Source of the DNA: Micrococcus sp.
GTDB taxonomy: Bacteria > Actinomycetota > Actinomycetes > Actinomycetales > Micrococcaceae
Reading direction: 5' to 3'
DNA: 64,000 bases
Assembly: GCA_029961105.1 (NCBI GenBank)
Contig: JASBVO010000008.1
Span: 1 to 64,000 of the forward strand
Shown: in pieces, positions 47,950 to 58,219 of the stretch
Layout of the letters: every line of letters starts with the position of its first letter
How positions within the stretch are numbered: position 1 is the first letter of the stretch
Notes under the pieces: generated by a model
Seen by the model: only the letters and a program-made list of their open reading frames with translations
The model's database searches: none
What the model was told of the DNA's origin: nothing
Program-made: the position numbers and the translations under genes

Positions 47950-49383
47950 ATGACCGATCAGTCTTCTCAGCATTCTTCCGAACAGCAGTTCCGCATCGAG
48001 CACGACACCATGGGCGAGGTCAAGGTCCCCGTCAACGCCCTGTACCGTGCCCAGACCCAGCGGGCCGTGGAGAACTTCCCGATCTCCGGCAAGACCCTGG
48101 AGCCGGCCCACATCCACGCCCTGGCCCAGGTCAAGAAGGCCGCGGCGAAGGCCAACGCGGAGCTCGGCGTCATCTCCGAGGAGCGCCGCGACGCCATCGT
48201 CGCCGCCGCGGACGAGGTGATCTCCGGCAAGCACGACGACCACTACCCGATCGACGTGTTCCAGACCGGCTCCGGCACCTCCTCGAACATGAACACCAAC
48301 GAGGTGCTCGCCAACCTCGCCACGCAGGCGCTGAAGGCCGCCGGTTCGGACACCGAAGTCCACCCCAACGACCACGTCAACGCCTCCCAGTCCTCCAACG
48401 ACGTCTTCCCGACCTCGGTGCACATCGCCGTCACCGGCGCCCTGATCAACGACCTGAAGCCCGCCCTGGACCACCTCGCCACGTCCCTGGAACGCAAGGC
48501 CAAGGAGTTCGAGAACGTCGTCAAGTCCGGCCGCACGCACCTGATGGACGCCACCCCGGTGACCCTCGGCCAGGAGTTCGGCGGCTACGCCGCCCAGGTC
48601 CGCTACGGGATCGAGCGCATCGACGCCTCCCTGCCGCGCGTGGCCGAGGTCCCGCTGGGCGGCACCGCCGTCGGCACCGGCATCAACACCCCGAAGGGCT
48701 TCTCCGCCCGCGTCATCGAGCTGCTGGCCGAGGAGACCGGCCTGCCGATCACCGAGGCCCGCAACCACTTCGAGGCCCAGGCCAACCGCGATGGCCTGGT
48801 CGAGGCCTCCGGCCAGCTGCGCAACATCGCCTACTCGTTCATGAAGATCAACAACGACCTGCGCTGGATGGGCTCCGGCCCGAACACCGGCCTGGGCGAG
48901 ATCGCCATCCCGGACCTGCAGCCGGGCTCCTCGATCATGCCGGGCAAGGTCAACCCGGTGATCTGCGAGGCCGCCATCATGGTCTGCGCCCAGGTCATCG
49001 GCAATGACACCACCGTGTCCCTGTCCTCCACCAACGGCGCCTTCGAACTGAACGTCGGCATCCCGGTGATGGCCGCCAACCTGCTGGAGTCCATCCGCCT
49101 GCTGGCCAACACCTCGCGGGTCATGGCGGACAAGATGATCGACGGCATCGAGGCCAACGAGGACCGCTGCTCCTTCCTGGCCGGCGCCTCGCCGTCCATC
49201 GTCACCCCGCTGAACAAGGTCATCGGCTACGAGGCCGCCGCGAAGATCGCCAAGCACTCCGTGGCACAGAAGATGACCGTGCGCGAGGCCGTCATCGACC
49301 TCGGCTACGTGGAGCGCGGCGAGGTCACCGAGGAACAGCTGGACGCGGCCCTGGACACCATGTCCATGACCCACCCGGCCTGA
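47950..49383 (+). CDS. fumC: Fumarate hydratase, class II
   Basis: Iron-independent fumarase of the TCA cycle. 477 aa. [14 protein letters not shown], the catalytic-loop signature [11 protein letters not shown] and SGRTHLMDA are intact. A -10 TAGAGT (47936-47941) ends 8 bases before the ATG; GGGG in the gap is a weak ribosome site, so the leader is absent or nearly so. In the same block as glpX and phoH in mycobacteria. Confidence 0.97.
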   Translation: MTDQSSQHSSEQQFRIEHDTMGEVKVPVNALYRAQTQRAVENFPISGKTLEPAHIHALAQVKKAAAKANAELGVISEERRDAIVAAADEVISGKHDDHYPIDVFQTGSGTSSNMNTNEVLANLATQALKAAGSDTEVHPNDHVNASQSSNDVFPTSVHIAVTGALINDLKPALDHLATSLERKAKEFENVVKSGRTHLMDATPVTLGQEFGGYAAQVRYGIERIDASLPRVAEVPLGGTAVGTGINTPKGFSARVIELLAEETGLPITEARNHFEAQANRDGLVEASGQLRNIAYSFMKINNDLRWMGSGPNTGLGEIAIPDLQPGSSIMPGKVNPVICEAAIMVCAQVIGNDTTVSLSSTNGAFELNVGIPVMAANLLESIRLLANTSRVMADKMIDGIEANEDRCSFLAGASPSIVTPLNKVIGYEAAAKIAKHSVAQKMTVREAVIDLGYVERGEVTEEQLDAALDTMSMTHPA

Positions 49384-49420
49384 TCCCGGGGCGTACCCGG
49401 AGGCCCGGTTCCCCGTCCGG

Positions 49421-49957
49421 TCAGGACAGGAATCGGGCCTCCGGCGTCTCCGCCAGCGCCCAGCCCAGGGCGCGGGCGTGCAGCGGGGGCAGGTCCGGCA
49501 GCGCGCCGAGCCGGAACCAGCCGACGTCGGTGTTCTCCTCGTCGCCCACCCGGGCCTCGCCGGAGAGGTAGTCCATCAGCATCACCACGTCCAGGTACCG
49601 GGCGCGGTCCCCATTCGGGTACGTCACCTCATCGGTGGTCCCGACGCCGGCCAGGCGCCGGGGTGCGCACCGCACCCCGGTCTCCTCGAGGGTCTCCCGC
49701 ACGGCGGTGGCCGCCGGTTCCTCGCCGGGCTCGATGATCCCGGCCGGCAGGGTCCAGCGGCCGTTGTCCGCACGCCTGACCAGGAGCACCTCGCGGTCCT
49801 CCGCCCCGGCGGCCCCACGCCGGCCGTCGGTCCGGGCGCCACCGCCGGTCTCACCACCGGCGGCCGGCCGCAGCACCACGGCCTTGCAGCCGGAGAGCCA
49901 GAGGGCCTCGCGGCCGACCTTCTCGCGCAGGGCCAGGACGAACTCGGGAGTGGGCAT
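49421..49957 (-). CDS. Nudix hydrolase
   Basis: 178 aa with a complete Nudix box: G73, E79, R87-E88 and E91-E92 in GIIEPGEEPAATAVRETLEETGV-type order. Such enzymes remove nucleoside-diphosphate-linked compounds; the substrate cannot be told. An insertion rich in Gly/Ala/Arg (about residues 32-52) interrupts the first strands. A -10 TAGCGT (49964-49969) ends 6 bases before the ATG, so it is leaderless. Convergent with fumC. Confidence 0.92.
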   Translation of the reverse strand: MPTPEFVLALREKVGREALWLSGCKAVVLRPAAGGETGGGARTDGRRGAAGAEDREVLLVRRADNGRWTLPAGIIEPGEEPAATAVRETLEETGVRCAPRRLAGVGTTDEVTYPNGDRARYLDVVMLMDYLSGEARVGDEENTDVGWFRLGALPDLPPLHARALGWALAETPEARFLS

Positions 49958-49993
49958 GCGACTACGCTACAACCCGGTAGCGGGCCGCCCGGC

Positions 49994-50500
49994 TCACCCC
50001 AGCAGGGCGACGGAGGCTCCGGCCAGCATGGCCGGCCCGAACGGCAGGTGGGTCGCCCCGGTGGCCCGCCGGGCGAGCACGAGACCCAGCGCCACCAGTC
50101 CGCCGACGACGAAGGCGAGCACGACCGCCCCGAAGAGGTGGCCCCAGCCCAGCCAGCCGGCATACAGGCCGAGTCCGCCGCCGAGCTTGACATCGCCCAT
50201 CCCCATGCCGGTGCGGCTGACCAGGTGAAGCAGCAGCATCAGCGCGAGGTAGGCGGCGCTGCCGCCGAGCATGCCCCAGAACCTGGTCCAGCCGACGTCG
50301 CTGGCCAGGCACCCCAGGCCCAGGGCGACCCCGCCCCCGGCGGCCAGCAGGCCGGTCCACCGGTTGGGCAGCCGGTGCTCGCGCAGGTCCGTCACGGTGA
50401 GCACCACGGCGCACACCGCGAAGAGCCCCAGCGCGGCCACCGCACAGGCCAGCAGCAGCCAGTTCCCGTCCCGGGCCGCTTCGGCCAGTACATTCGGCAT
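49994..50500 (-). CDS. A24-family prepilin peptidase (short form)
   Basis: 168-aa polytopic aspartic protease. The two catalytic aspartates are visible: D38 in TVTDLREHRLPN and D103 in the G-x-G-D motif GMGMGDVKLG. Five or six membrane helices. It lacks the N-terminal methyltransferase domain of PilD, as do many actinobacterial Tad/Flp-type peptidases. No pilin, ATPase or secretion gene is adjacent, so its substrates are elsewhere. Start ATG 50500 follows a -10 TAGGCT (50508-50513) by 7 bases: leaderless. The frame is open far upstream but without a coding pattern. Divergent from the rhomboid gene. Confidence 0.9.
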   Translation of the reverse strand: MPNVLAEAARDGNWLLLACAVAALGLFAVCAVVLTVTDLREHRLPNRWTGLLAAGGGVALGLGCLASDVGWTRFWGMLGGSAAYLALMLLLHLVSRTGMGMGDVKLGGGLGLYAGWLGWGHLFGAVVLAFVVGGLVALGLVLARRATGATHLPFGPAMLAGASVALLG

Positions 50501-50548
50501 GGACCCCAGCCTAGGGCGGACTCGCCGGTCCAGGGGGCCGGAGGCACC

Positions 50549-50620
50549 GGGACTGTGGACGGTTCCGGCGGCGGGACTGTGGACGGTTCCGGCGGCGGGA
50601 CTGTGGACGGTTCCGGCGGA
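50549..50620. repeat. Three 24-bp tandem repeats upstream of rhomboid gene
   Basis: Three head-to-tail copies of a 24-bp unit beginning GGGACTGTGGACGGTTCC (50549-50572, 50573-50596, 50597-50620; the last base differs in copy 3). They fill the gap between two divergent leaderless promoters and end 19 bp before the rhomboid -10. Confidence 0.93.
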
Positions 50621-50650
50621 GGCCTGGCCGGAACCGCCTAGACTGGGCCC

Positions 50651-51295
50651 ATGCCCGGCCCCCTGGACCGCCCCAGCAGCAGCCCCTCCCCCGTCACGAC
50701 CTACCGGTCCTGGCCCGAGTGGGTCCAGCGGACGGTTCCCGTGGCCGGCCTGGTGGTGCTGATGTGGGTCCTGGAGTTCATCGACCTGTTCGCCGGCGGC
50801 CGGCTCAACCGGTACGGCATCCAGCCGCTGGAGCCGGACGGCATGGCCGGCATCCTCTTCGCGCCCCTGCTGCACTCGGGGTTCGGCCACCTGATCTCGA
50901 ACACGGTGCCGCTGCTGGTGCTGGGCATCATGATCGCCTGGATCACGCATCGATGGTGGCTGATCACCGCCGCCGTCTGGCTGCTCGGCGGGCTGTTCAC
51001 CTGGGTGATCGGTGGGCTGGGGACCAACCACATCGGCGCCTCGATCGTGGTCTACGGCTACGGCGCCTTCCTGGTGACCTACGGCATCCTCTCCCGCCGG
51101 CTCTCCGCGATCCTGGCCGCGGTGGTCACCGTCCTGCTCTACGGCGGCTTCGTGTGGGGCTTCCTGCCGTTCAATCCGCGCGTGTCCTGGGAGGGCCACC
51201 TGGCCGGTGCGGCGGCGGGCGTGGTGGTGGCCTTCGCGGACACCCGGCAGGCCCGGCGTGACTGGCGGGAGCGGCGCGCGCTGCAGGCACGCTGA
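50651..51295 (+). CDS. Rhomboid family intramembrane serine protease
   Basis: 214 aa with six membrane helices. The catalytic dyad is S131 (in NHIGASIVVYG) and H183 (in WEGHLAGAAAG), with the oxyanion residues H80 and N84 in HLISN. Cleaves membrane-protein segments; substrates are unknown. A -10 TAGACT (50639-50644) ends 6 bases before the ATG with no ribosome site: leaderless. A weak inverted repeat (AAGTCG and CGACTT, 51330-51348) may end its transcript. Confidence 0.93.
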   Translation: MPGPLDRPSSSPSPVTTYRSWPEWVQRTVPVAGLVVLMWVLEFIDLFAGGRLNRYGIQPLEPDGMAGILFAPLLHSGFGHLISNTVPLLVLGIMIAWITHRWWLITAAVWLLGGLFTWVIGGLGTNHIGASIVVYGYGAFLVTYGILSRRLSAILAAVVTVLLYGGFVWGFLPFNPRVSWEGHLAGAAAGVVVAFADTRQARRDWRERRALQAR

Positions 51296-51359
51296 CGCCG
51301 CGCGCGCGACCTGGGCAAATTCTGTCCAAAAGTCGCTGGTGCCGACTTCTCCCAAGTGG

Positions 51360-51388
51360 TAGTCACCGGTGCCGGCGGCAGGTATGCT
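51360..51388 (+). promoter_or_regulatory. Promoter of the small RNA downstream of rhomboid
   Basis: -10 TATGCT at 51383-51388 with TAGTCA (51360-51365) 17 bp upstream as a 4-of-6 match to TTGACA. The predicted start is near 51395, with no convincing coding sequence before the terminator at 51550-51589. Confidence 0.5.
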
Positions 51389-51394
51389 GAAAGC

Positions 51395-51589
51395 GCTTCC
51401 ATCCGTGTGACACCGACTCAGTGAACAGTGCACCGACGGAAGCCTCCGGCTCCATGGCCTCTCATCCCGTTTCACGGGGCCATGGTTGCGGTGGATCCAC
51501 CCCGGTCCCCTCATCCCCCCCTCCGCGGGGACCGGCACAATCCGCCCCAGGGGCCGCTGCACCTCGTGCAGCGGCCCCTGTTTCTTCTC
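51395..51589 (+). ncRNA. Small RNA candidate, 6C-RNA-like
   Basis: The non-coding stretch between a promoter and a strong intrinsic terminator is about 195 nt. Hairpin 1 pairs CCATGGCC (51452-51459) with GGCCATGG (51478-51485). Hairpin 2 pairs CCGGTCCCC (51502-51510) with GGGGACCGG (51527-51535) around a loop containing seven consecutive cytosines (TCATCCCCCCC). The terminator forms hairpin 3. C-rich hairpin loops followed by a terminator are the hallmark of the actinobacterial 6C RNA class. Here only one loop is fully C-rich; the other has CATCCC. Assignment to that class is inference. Confidence 0.55.
51550..51589 (+). terminator. Intrinsic terminator of the small RNA
   Basis: Perfect 13-bp arms GGGGCCGCTGCAC and GTGCAGCGGCCCC with a three-base loop CTC, followed by the T-rich tail TGTTTCTTCTC. 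One of the most convincing rho-independent terminators of the window. Confidence 0.92.
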
Positions 51590-51787
51590 ACGATGCCGAG
51601 TCCTTGTCGCTATGCCGTGGGCGACGAACTCGTCATGATCGAGGTTCCAGGGCTCGCCGGCATGGATGTAGGCGCCCACGCGGGTCTCCGGCCGCACGGT
51701 GGTGCCCGCAAGACGGCGCGCGACGTTGCCGACCTGCAGGCCGCGGGCCACCCACTCAGGGGAGGGGCGCGGCAGCCCGGGGGGCAA
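51590..51787 (-). pseudogene. Coding-like remnant downstream of phoH
   Basis: Directly after the phoH stop and in the same frame, the minus strand continues with strongly biased codons (nearly all ending in G or C) through EWVARGLQVGNVARRLAG and VGAYIHAGEPWNLDHDEF. The bias is lost near 51610, and no stop follows in frame. I do not recognise the family. A TTG at 51787 with GAGGA upstream is a possible start, but it lies in the phoH terminator hairpin. It could be a decayed gene fragment or a small gene whose end has been replaced by the small-RNA locus. Confidence 0.3.
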
Positions 51788-51815
51788 CGGGTCCTCGTCC
51801 CGGCCCGTTGCCCCC
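51780..51815 (-). terminator. Terminator of phoH
   Basis: 12-bp perfect arms GGGGGCAACGGG and CCCGTTGCCCCC with a 12-base loop, 15 bp beyond the phoH stop codon. Confidence 0.75.
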
Positions 51816-51829
51816 GCCTGTGCGGCCGG

Positions 51830-53191
51830 TCAGATGGACGCGTCCTCCAGCAGTTCGGTCACCAGCGCCGCGATCGGCGAGCGCTCCGAGCGGTTCAGCG
51901 TGACGTGGCCGAACAGCGGGTGGCCCTTGAGGGTCTCGACGACGGCCGCGATGCCGTCATGCCGTCCCACCCGCAGGTTGTCCCGCTGCGCGACGTCATG
52001 GGTCAGCACGATCTTGGAGTTCTGCCCCATGCGACTCATCACGGTCAGGAGCACGTTCTTCTCCAGCGACTGGGCCTCGTCCACGATCACCCAGGAGTCG
52101 TGCAGGGACCGGCCGCGGATGTGGGTCAGCGGCAGGACCTCCAGCATGCCCCGGTCCACCACCTCGTCCAGCACCTCGGTGGAGACCAGGGCGCCCAGGG
52201 TGTCGAACACGGCCTGGGCCCAGGGGTTCATCTTCTCCGACTCGGAGCCTGGCAGGTAGCCCAGCTCCTGCCCCCCGACGGCGTACAGGGGGCGGAAGAC
52301 CACCACCTTGCGGTGCTCGCGGCGTTCCATGACCGCCTCCAGGCCCGCGCAGAGCGCGAGCGCCGACTTGCCGGTGCCGGCGCGGCCGCCCAGGGAGACG
52401 ATGCCGACGGAGGGGTCGAGGAGCAGGTCGATGGCCAGGCGCTGCTCGGCGGAGCGGCCGTGCAGGCCGAAGACATCCCGGTCGCCACGGACCAGCTGGG
52501 TGTTGCGGTGCGCGTCCACGCGGCCCAGGGCGGAGCCCCGGGGCGAGGTGATGACGAGGCCGGTGTTCACCGGCAGCTCCCCGGCCTCGGCCAGCGCCAC
52601 GGGCTGGCCGTCGTACAGCGAGTTGACCTCCTCCTCGGTGGCCATGACCTCCGCCGTGCCGGTCCAGCCGGAGTCGCGGACCAGCTCGTTGCGGTACTCA
52701 TCGGCCTGCAGGCCCATGGCCGAGGCCTTCACGCGCATCGGCAGGTCCTTGGAGACCACCGTGACGTCGCGCCCCTCGTCGGCGAAGTTCTTGGCCACCG
52801 CCAGGATGCGGGCGTCATTGTCCGTGGACCGGAAGCCGTGGGGCAGCACCTCCACGGAGATGTGGTTCAGTTCCACCCGCAGCGAGCCGCCCTCGGTCCC
52901 CAACGGCACCGGCCGGTTCAGGGAGCCGTGCTCGATCCGCAGTTCATCCAGCAACCGCAGCGCCTTGCGGGCGAAGTAGCCCAGGTCCGGGTCGTCCCGC
53001 TTCTTCTCCAGTTCGGAGATCACCACGATCGGCAGGATGACCTCGTGCTCGGCGAAGCGCAGGATCGCCCGGGGATCGGACAGGAGCACGGAGGTGTCGA
53101 GCAGGTAGGACCGCTCCCCCACGCTCATCCGTTCTGCGGGCTGGGTGGCCTCCGGGGAATCGGTGGCCAGGGCGGTTGACAGGTTATCCAC
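51830..53191 (-). CDS. phoH2: PIN-PhoH fusion protein (PhoH2)
   Basis: 453 aa. An N-terminal PIN ribonuclease domain (about 30-170) has acidic active-site residues in [24 protein letters not shown] and VSKD. It is joined to a PhoH ATPase/helicase domain with Walker [10 protein letters not shown] (268-276) and Walker B VIVDEAQ (368-374). In mycobacteria this protein is a sequence-specific RNA helicase-nuclease. Start is GTG 53191, with GGAG 6 bases upstream; the ATG at 53128 lacks a ribosome site and would cut close to the PIN domain. The leader contains two hairpins (53253-53353). Place beside fumC and the cis-prenyltransferase gene is conserved. Confidence 0.93.
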   Translation of the reverse strand: MDNLSTALATDSPEATQPAERMSVGERSYLLDTSVLLSDPRAILRFAEHEVILPIVVISELEKKRDDPDLGYFARKALRLLDELRIEHGSLNRPVPLGTEGGSLRVELNHISVEVLPHGFRSTDNDARILAVAKNFADEGRDVTVVSKDLPMRVKASAMGLQADEYRNELVRDSGWTGTAEVMATEEEVNSLYDGQPVALAEAGELPVNTGLVITSPRGSALGRVDAHRNTQLVRGDRDVFGLHGRSAEQRLAIDLLLDPSVGIVSLGGRAGTGKSALALCAGLEAVMERREHRKVVVFRPLYAVGGQELGYLPGSESEKMNPWAQAVFDTLGALVSTEVLDEVVDRGMLEVLPLTHIRGRSLHDSWVIVDEAQSLEKNVLLTVMSRMGQNSKIVLTHDVAQRDNLRVGRHDGIAAVVETLKGHPLFGHVTLNRSERSPIAALVTELLEDASI

Positions 53192-53252
53192 GTCGGACTC
53201 CAGACCGGGGCACGCGCCCCGATGATCGAGGGTGGGGTGGGACGGACCGGCC

Positions 53253-53353
53253 GGGGGCCGGATCGGCCCCCCGCTGCGTGCTGTCTGGAGTGACGGCATA
53301 CGGCCTGGCCTTTCCGATCAATCCGCAGGGTGCGGATCGAAGGACTCGATCCG
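53253..53353 (-). promoter_or_regulatory. Hairpins in the phoH2 leader
   Basis: The 319-bp gap 53192-53510 contains two clean hairpins: GGGGGCCG/CGGCCCCC with a GAT loop (53253-53271), and CGGATCGA/TCGATCCG with a five-base loop (53333-53353). In mycobacteria phoH2 is preceded by a small antitoxin-like ORF; I see no coding sequence here, only this structured leader. Confidence 0.4.
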
Positions 53354-53510
53354 TGCCCGTCGGTGACTGATACCCCCACCGTAGGACCGCGCGTCGACGT
53401 CCGGGAGTAGGAACCTCCACGTGACGCGGTTAACTTTCGGTGAAGGTGCGGCCAACGGCGTGACCGGACCGTGTCAGGGCCTCGGCAGCGGCTCGGCGCC
53501 CGTGGCCGGG

Positions 53511-54284
53511 TCAGGACCCGAAGCGGCGCTGCCGGGAGGCGAAGTCCCGCAGGGCGCGGACGAAGTCCACCCGGCGGAAGTCCGGCCACAGGGCCTCACA
53601 GAAGTAGAACTCGGAGTAGGCCGACTGCCACATCAGGAATCCGGAGAGCCGTTGCTCGCCGGAGGTCCGGATCACCAGGTCGGGGTCCGGCTGGCCACGG
53701 GTGTAGAGGCGGTCCGAGATCTGCTCGTCCGTGAGCTCGGCCGCCACGTCCGCGGCGCTGCGGCCGGCGGCGTCGGCCTCCAGTAGCAGTTCCTTGACCG
53801 CGTCCACGATCTCCCGGCGGCCCCCGTAGCCCACGGCGACGTTGACGTGCACACCCTCCGCGTCCGCCGTGCGGGCCTGCAGCTCCGCCAGCGTCTCCGC
53901 CAGGCCCTCGGGAAGCAGGTCTGGAGCGCCGACGGCCTGCACGCGGACCCGGTGGCCGTTCTCCAGGCCGTCGGCCAGCCTGGCCAGGGTGGTGCCGATA
54001 ATGCCGACCAGCTGCTCCAGCTCATCGGGCGGCCGGCTCATGTTGTCCGTGGAGAGCATGTAGAGCGTGACGACCTTGATGCCGAGCTCGTCGCACCAGC
54101 CCAGGAACTCGTGGATCTTCTCCGCCCCGGCCTGGTGGCCGTCCGCCGTGGTGGCCCCGCAGGCCTTGGCCCAACGGCGGTTGCCGTCCAGCACCACGCC
54201 GATGTGCCGGGGCAGTCGCTCCGGGTCCAGGCTCGAGGCGATGACGCGCTCGTAGAGGCTGTAGACGACGTTCGGTCCCACCAT
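53511..54284 (-). CDS. uppS: cis-Prenyltransferase (isoprenyl/undecaprenyl diphosphate synthase)
   Basis: 257 aa. Builds Z-polyprenyl diphosphates that become the lipid carriers of wall synthesis. The catalytic aspartate is D33 in HIGVVLDGNRRWAK; DLVIRTSGEQRLSGFLMWQSAYSEFYF-type motifs lie near the C-terminus. Actinobacteria often have two such enzymes, a short-chain Z-farnesyl-diphosphate synthase (Rv1086) and a long-chain one (Rv2361c). The position next to the hemolysin III gene matches Rv1086, so a short-chain product is possible. ATG 54284 has GGAGGG upstream; the frame above it is not coding-like. A -10 TACCGT lies at 54339-54344. Confidence 0.94.
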   Translation of the reverse strand: MVGPNVVYSLYERVIASSLDPERLPRHIGVVLDGNRRWAKACGATTADGHQAGAEKIHEFLGWCDELGIKVVTLYMLSTDNMSRPPDELEQLVGIIGTTLARLADGLENGHRVRVQAVGAPDLLPEGLAETLAELQARTADAEGVHVNVAVGYGGRREIVDAVKELLLEADAAGRSAADVAAELTDEQISDRLYTRGQPDPDLVIRTSGEQRLSGFLMWQSAYSEFYFCEALWPDFRRVDFVRALRDFASRQRRFGS

Positions 54285-54477
54285 GTCCCCTCCTTCCGGC
54301 CGCGGTGCGCACTGTGCCCGGCGCCCCTGCTGGGTTCTACGGTAGCGAACCGACGGCACTGAGCCCGTCCCGGACGTCCCTACCGGGCGGCGCGTCGGGG
54401 CTGGCTCACACCGCGCGGGATCCCGCCGGGCCGTCACCTCACAGCCGGTCCCCGGACAGCCGGACTACTCTGGGGTA

Positions 54478-55308
54478 ATGCTGCCGCACCCCGCCGCCGA
54501 CTCCCCGGCCGGCGCGCCGACCCCCGGCCCGTCGGCCCCCAGTCCGACCACCCCCAGTCCGGAGACCGGGCCGGGGACCGTACTGGGGGCAGGCCCGACC
54601 GCGGTGCCGGAACTGGCCGCGCAGGTCTCCCCCAGCCGCCGCTGGCGCATGGATCGTGTGAGGGACCCGGACCACCCCGACTTCAAGCCGCGGTTGCGCG
54701 GCCACCTGCACGCCGCGATGGTGCCCCTGGCCCTGGCGGCCGGCATCGTCCTGGTGGTGCTCGCCCCCACCCCGGCCCTGGCCTGGGCCAGCGCCGTGTA
54801 CGCCCTCACCGGCCTGATGCTGTTCGCGGTCTCGGCCACCTACCACCTGGTGCAGTGGACGCCGAACGTGGCCCTGGTGCTGAAACGGCTGGACCACACG
54901 AACATCATGCTGGTCATCGCCGGCACCTACACGCCCCTGTCCCTGGCCCTGCTGCCGCCCGGCAAGGCCACGCTGCTGCTGACCTTCGTCTGGGCCGGCG
55001 CCGTGGCGGGCGTGGCCTTCCGCGTGTTCTGGACCTCGGCCCCGCGCTGGCTCTACACGCCGGTCTACGTCCTGCTCGGGCTGGCGGCGCTGCTGTACAT
55101 CGCGGACTTCTTCGCCGCGAACGCGATGGCCGCCGTCCTGGTCTGCGCCGGCGGTGCCTGCTACATCATCGGCGCCGTGTTCTACGCGCTCAAGCGGCCC
55201 AATCCACACCGGGAGTGGTTCGGTTTCCACGAGCTGTTCCACGCCTTCACCATCGGCGGCTTCACCTGCCACTACATCGCCATCATGTCCGCGGTGCTGC
55301 AGGCCTGA
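54478..55308 (+). CDS. Hemolysin III family (PAQR) membrane protein
   Basis: 276 aa with seven membrane helices after a Pro-rich N-terminus (about residues 1-50). PAQR features are the early RLRGHLHAAM, SATYHLVQW, LDHTNIMLVIAGTYTP and the late WFGFHELFHAFTIGGFTCHY, whose His residues with the earlier His/Asp form the metal site. The biochemical role in bacteria is unsettled despite the hemolysin name. A -10 TACTCT (54466-54471) ends 6 bases before the ATG: leaderless. Divergent from uppS and convergent with the YyaL gene, as in mycobacteria. Confidence 0.92.
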   Translation: MLPHPAADSPAGAPTPGPSAPSPTTPSPETGPGTVLGAGPTAVPELAAQVSPSRRWRMDRVRDPDHPDFKPRLRGHLHAAMVPLALAAGIVLVVLAPTPALAWASAVYALTGLMLFAVSATYHLVQWTPNVALVLKRLDHTNIMLVIAGTYTPLSLALLPPGKATLLLTFVWAGAVAGVAFRVFWTSAPRWLYTPVYVLLGLAALLYIADFFAANAMAAVLVCAGGACYIIGAVFYALKRPNPHREWFGFHELFHAFTIGGFTCHYIAIMSAVLQA

Positions 55309-55322
55309 TCCACGTCCGGTCC

Positions 55323-57620
<2,298 letters not shown>

Positions 57621-57720
57621 GGCCCCACGGTAGGACCGATTCGGGGTTTCCGGGTCACGAATCATGGATGTCCGATGGAGACATCCATGGTCTGCGACCC
57701 GAAAGCGACGGTGCCGGCGC

Positions 57721-58155
57721 TCAGTCGCGGCCGGAGTCCGGGGCCTTCGGCTCCGGTGCCGGGCTGTCCAGGTAGCCCGGGTACTTCTTCTGGAGCCGGG
57801 CGCGCTGGATGTCGAGGTCGGAGCCGGAGCGACGGTCGGCGTCGAGCTCGTCCTCGGGGTGGCGCACGTCCTCGGGGAGGTAGCCCTGGTAGCGGTCCAC
57901 GAGCATGTCCTCCGCCTGCCCGGAGCGGTACTGCACCCGGCGGATGGAGCGGACCATGAGCCGGATGACCACGATGGCCATGGCCACCATCAGGGCGGTG
58001 AACAGGAAGCCCTCGATGCCCGGGGTGACCTCCGTCTGCTCCAGCCCTGGCTTCAGGGTCGGCTCGGGCACGCCGGGAATCGGCTGCCCGGTGGCCGCGT
58101 CACCCTGGCCCGGGACGGCGGACGCGGACACGAGAGGGGGCAGGAAGGCGATCAC
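57721..58155 (-). CDS. Conserved small membrane protein (Rv1083-like position)
   Basis: 144 aa. One clear membrane helix lies at about residues 49-67 ([20 protein letters not shown]), followed by a basic stop-transfer segment and a charged cytoplasmic tail. GTG 58155 lies 8 bases after a -10 TAGAAT (58164-58169), without a ribosome site. Sits between YyaL and mca, where mycobacteria also have a small membrane protein. Function is unknown. Confidence 0.82.
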   Translation of the reverse strand: MIAFLPPLVSASAVPGQGDAATGQPIPGVPEPTLKPGLEQTEVTPGIEGFLFTALMVAMAIVVIRLMVRSIRRVQYRSGQAEDMLVDRYQGYLPEDVRHPEDELDADRRSGSDLDIQRARLQKKYPGYLDSPAPEPKAPDSGRD

Positions 58156-58219
58156 GGTTGACCATTCTACCGGTGCCCGCCCGGGCCGCTCCTGCCGCGC
58201 CGGCCGCGCCCGCCGACCC

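Noticed and set aside
50501-51787. In-frame extension of the prepilin peptidase up to 597 codons
   Set aside because: The extension reads antisense through the rhomboid gene and the small RNA. The peptidase has its own leaderless promoter at 50508-50513. Only the segment above 51590 looks coding and is reported separately.
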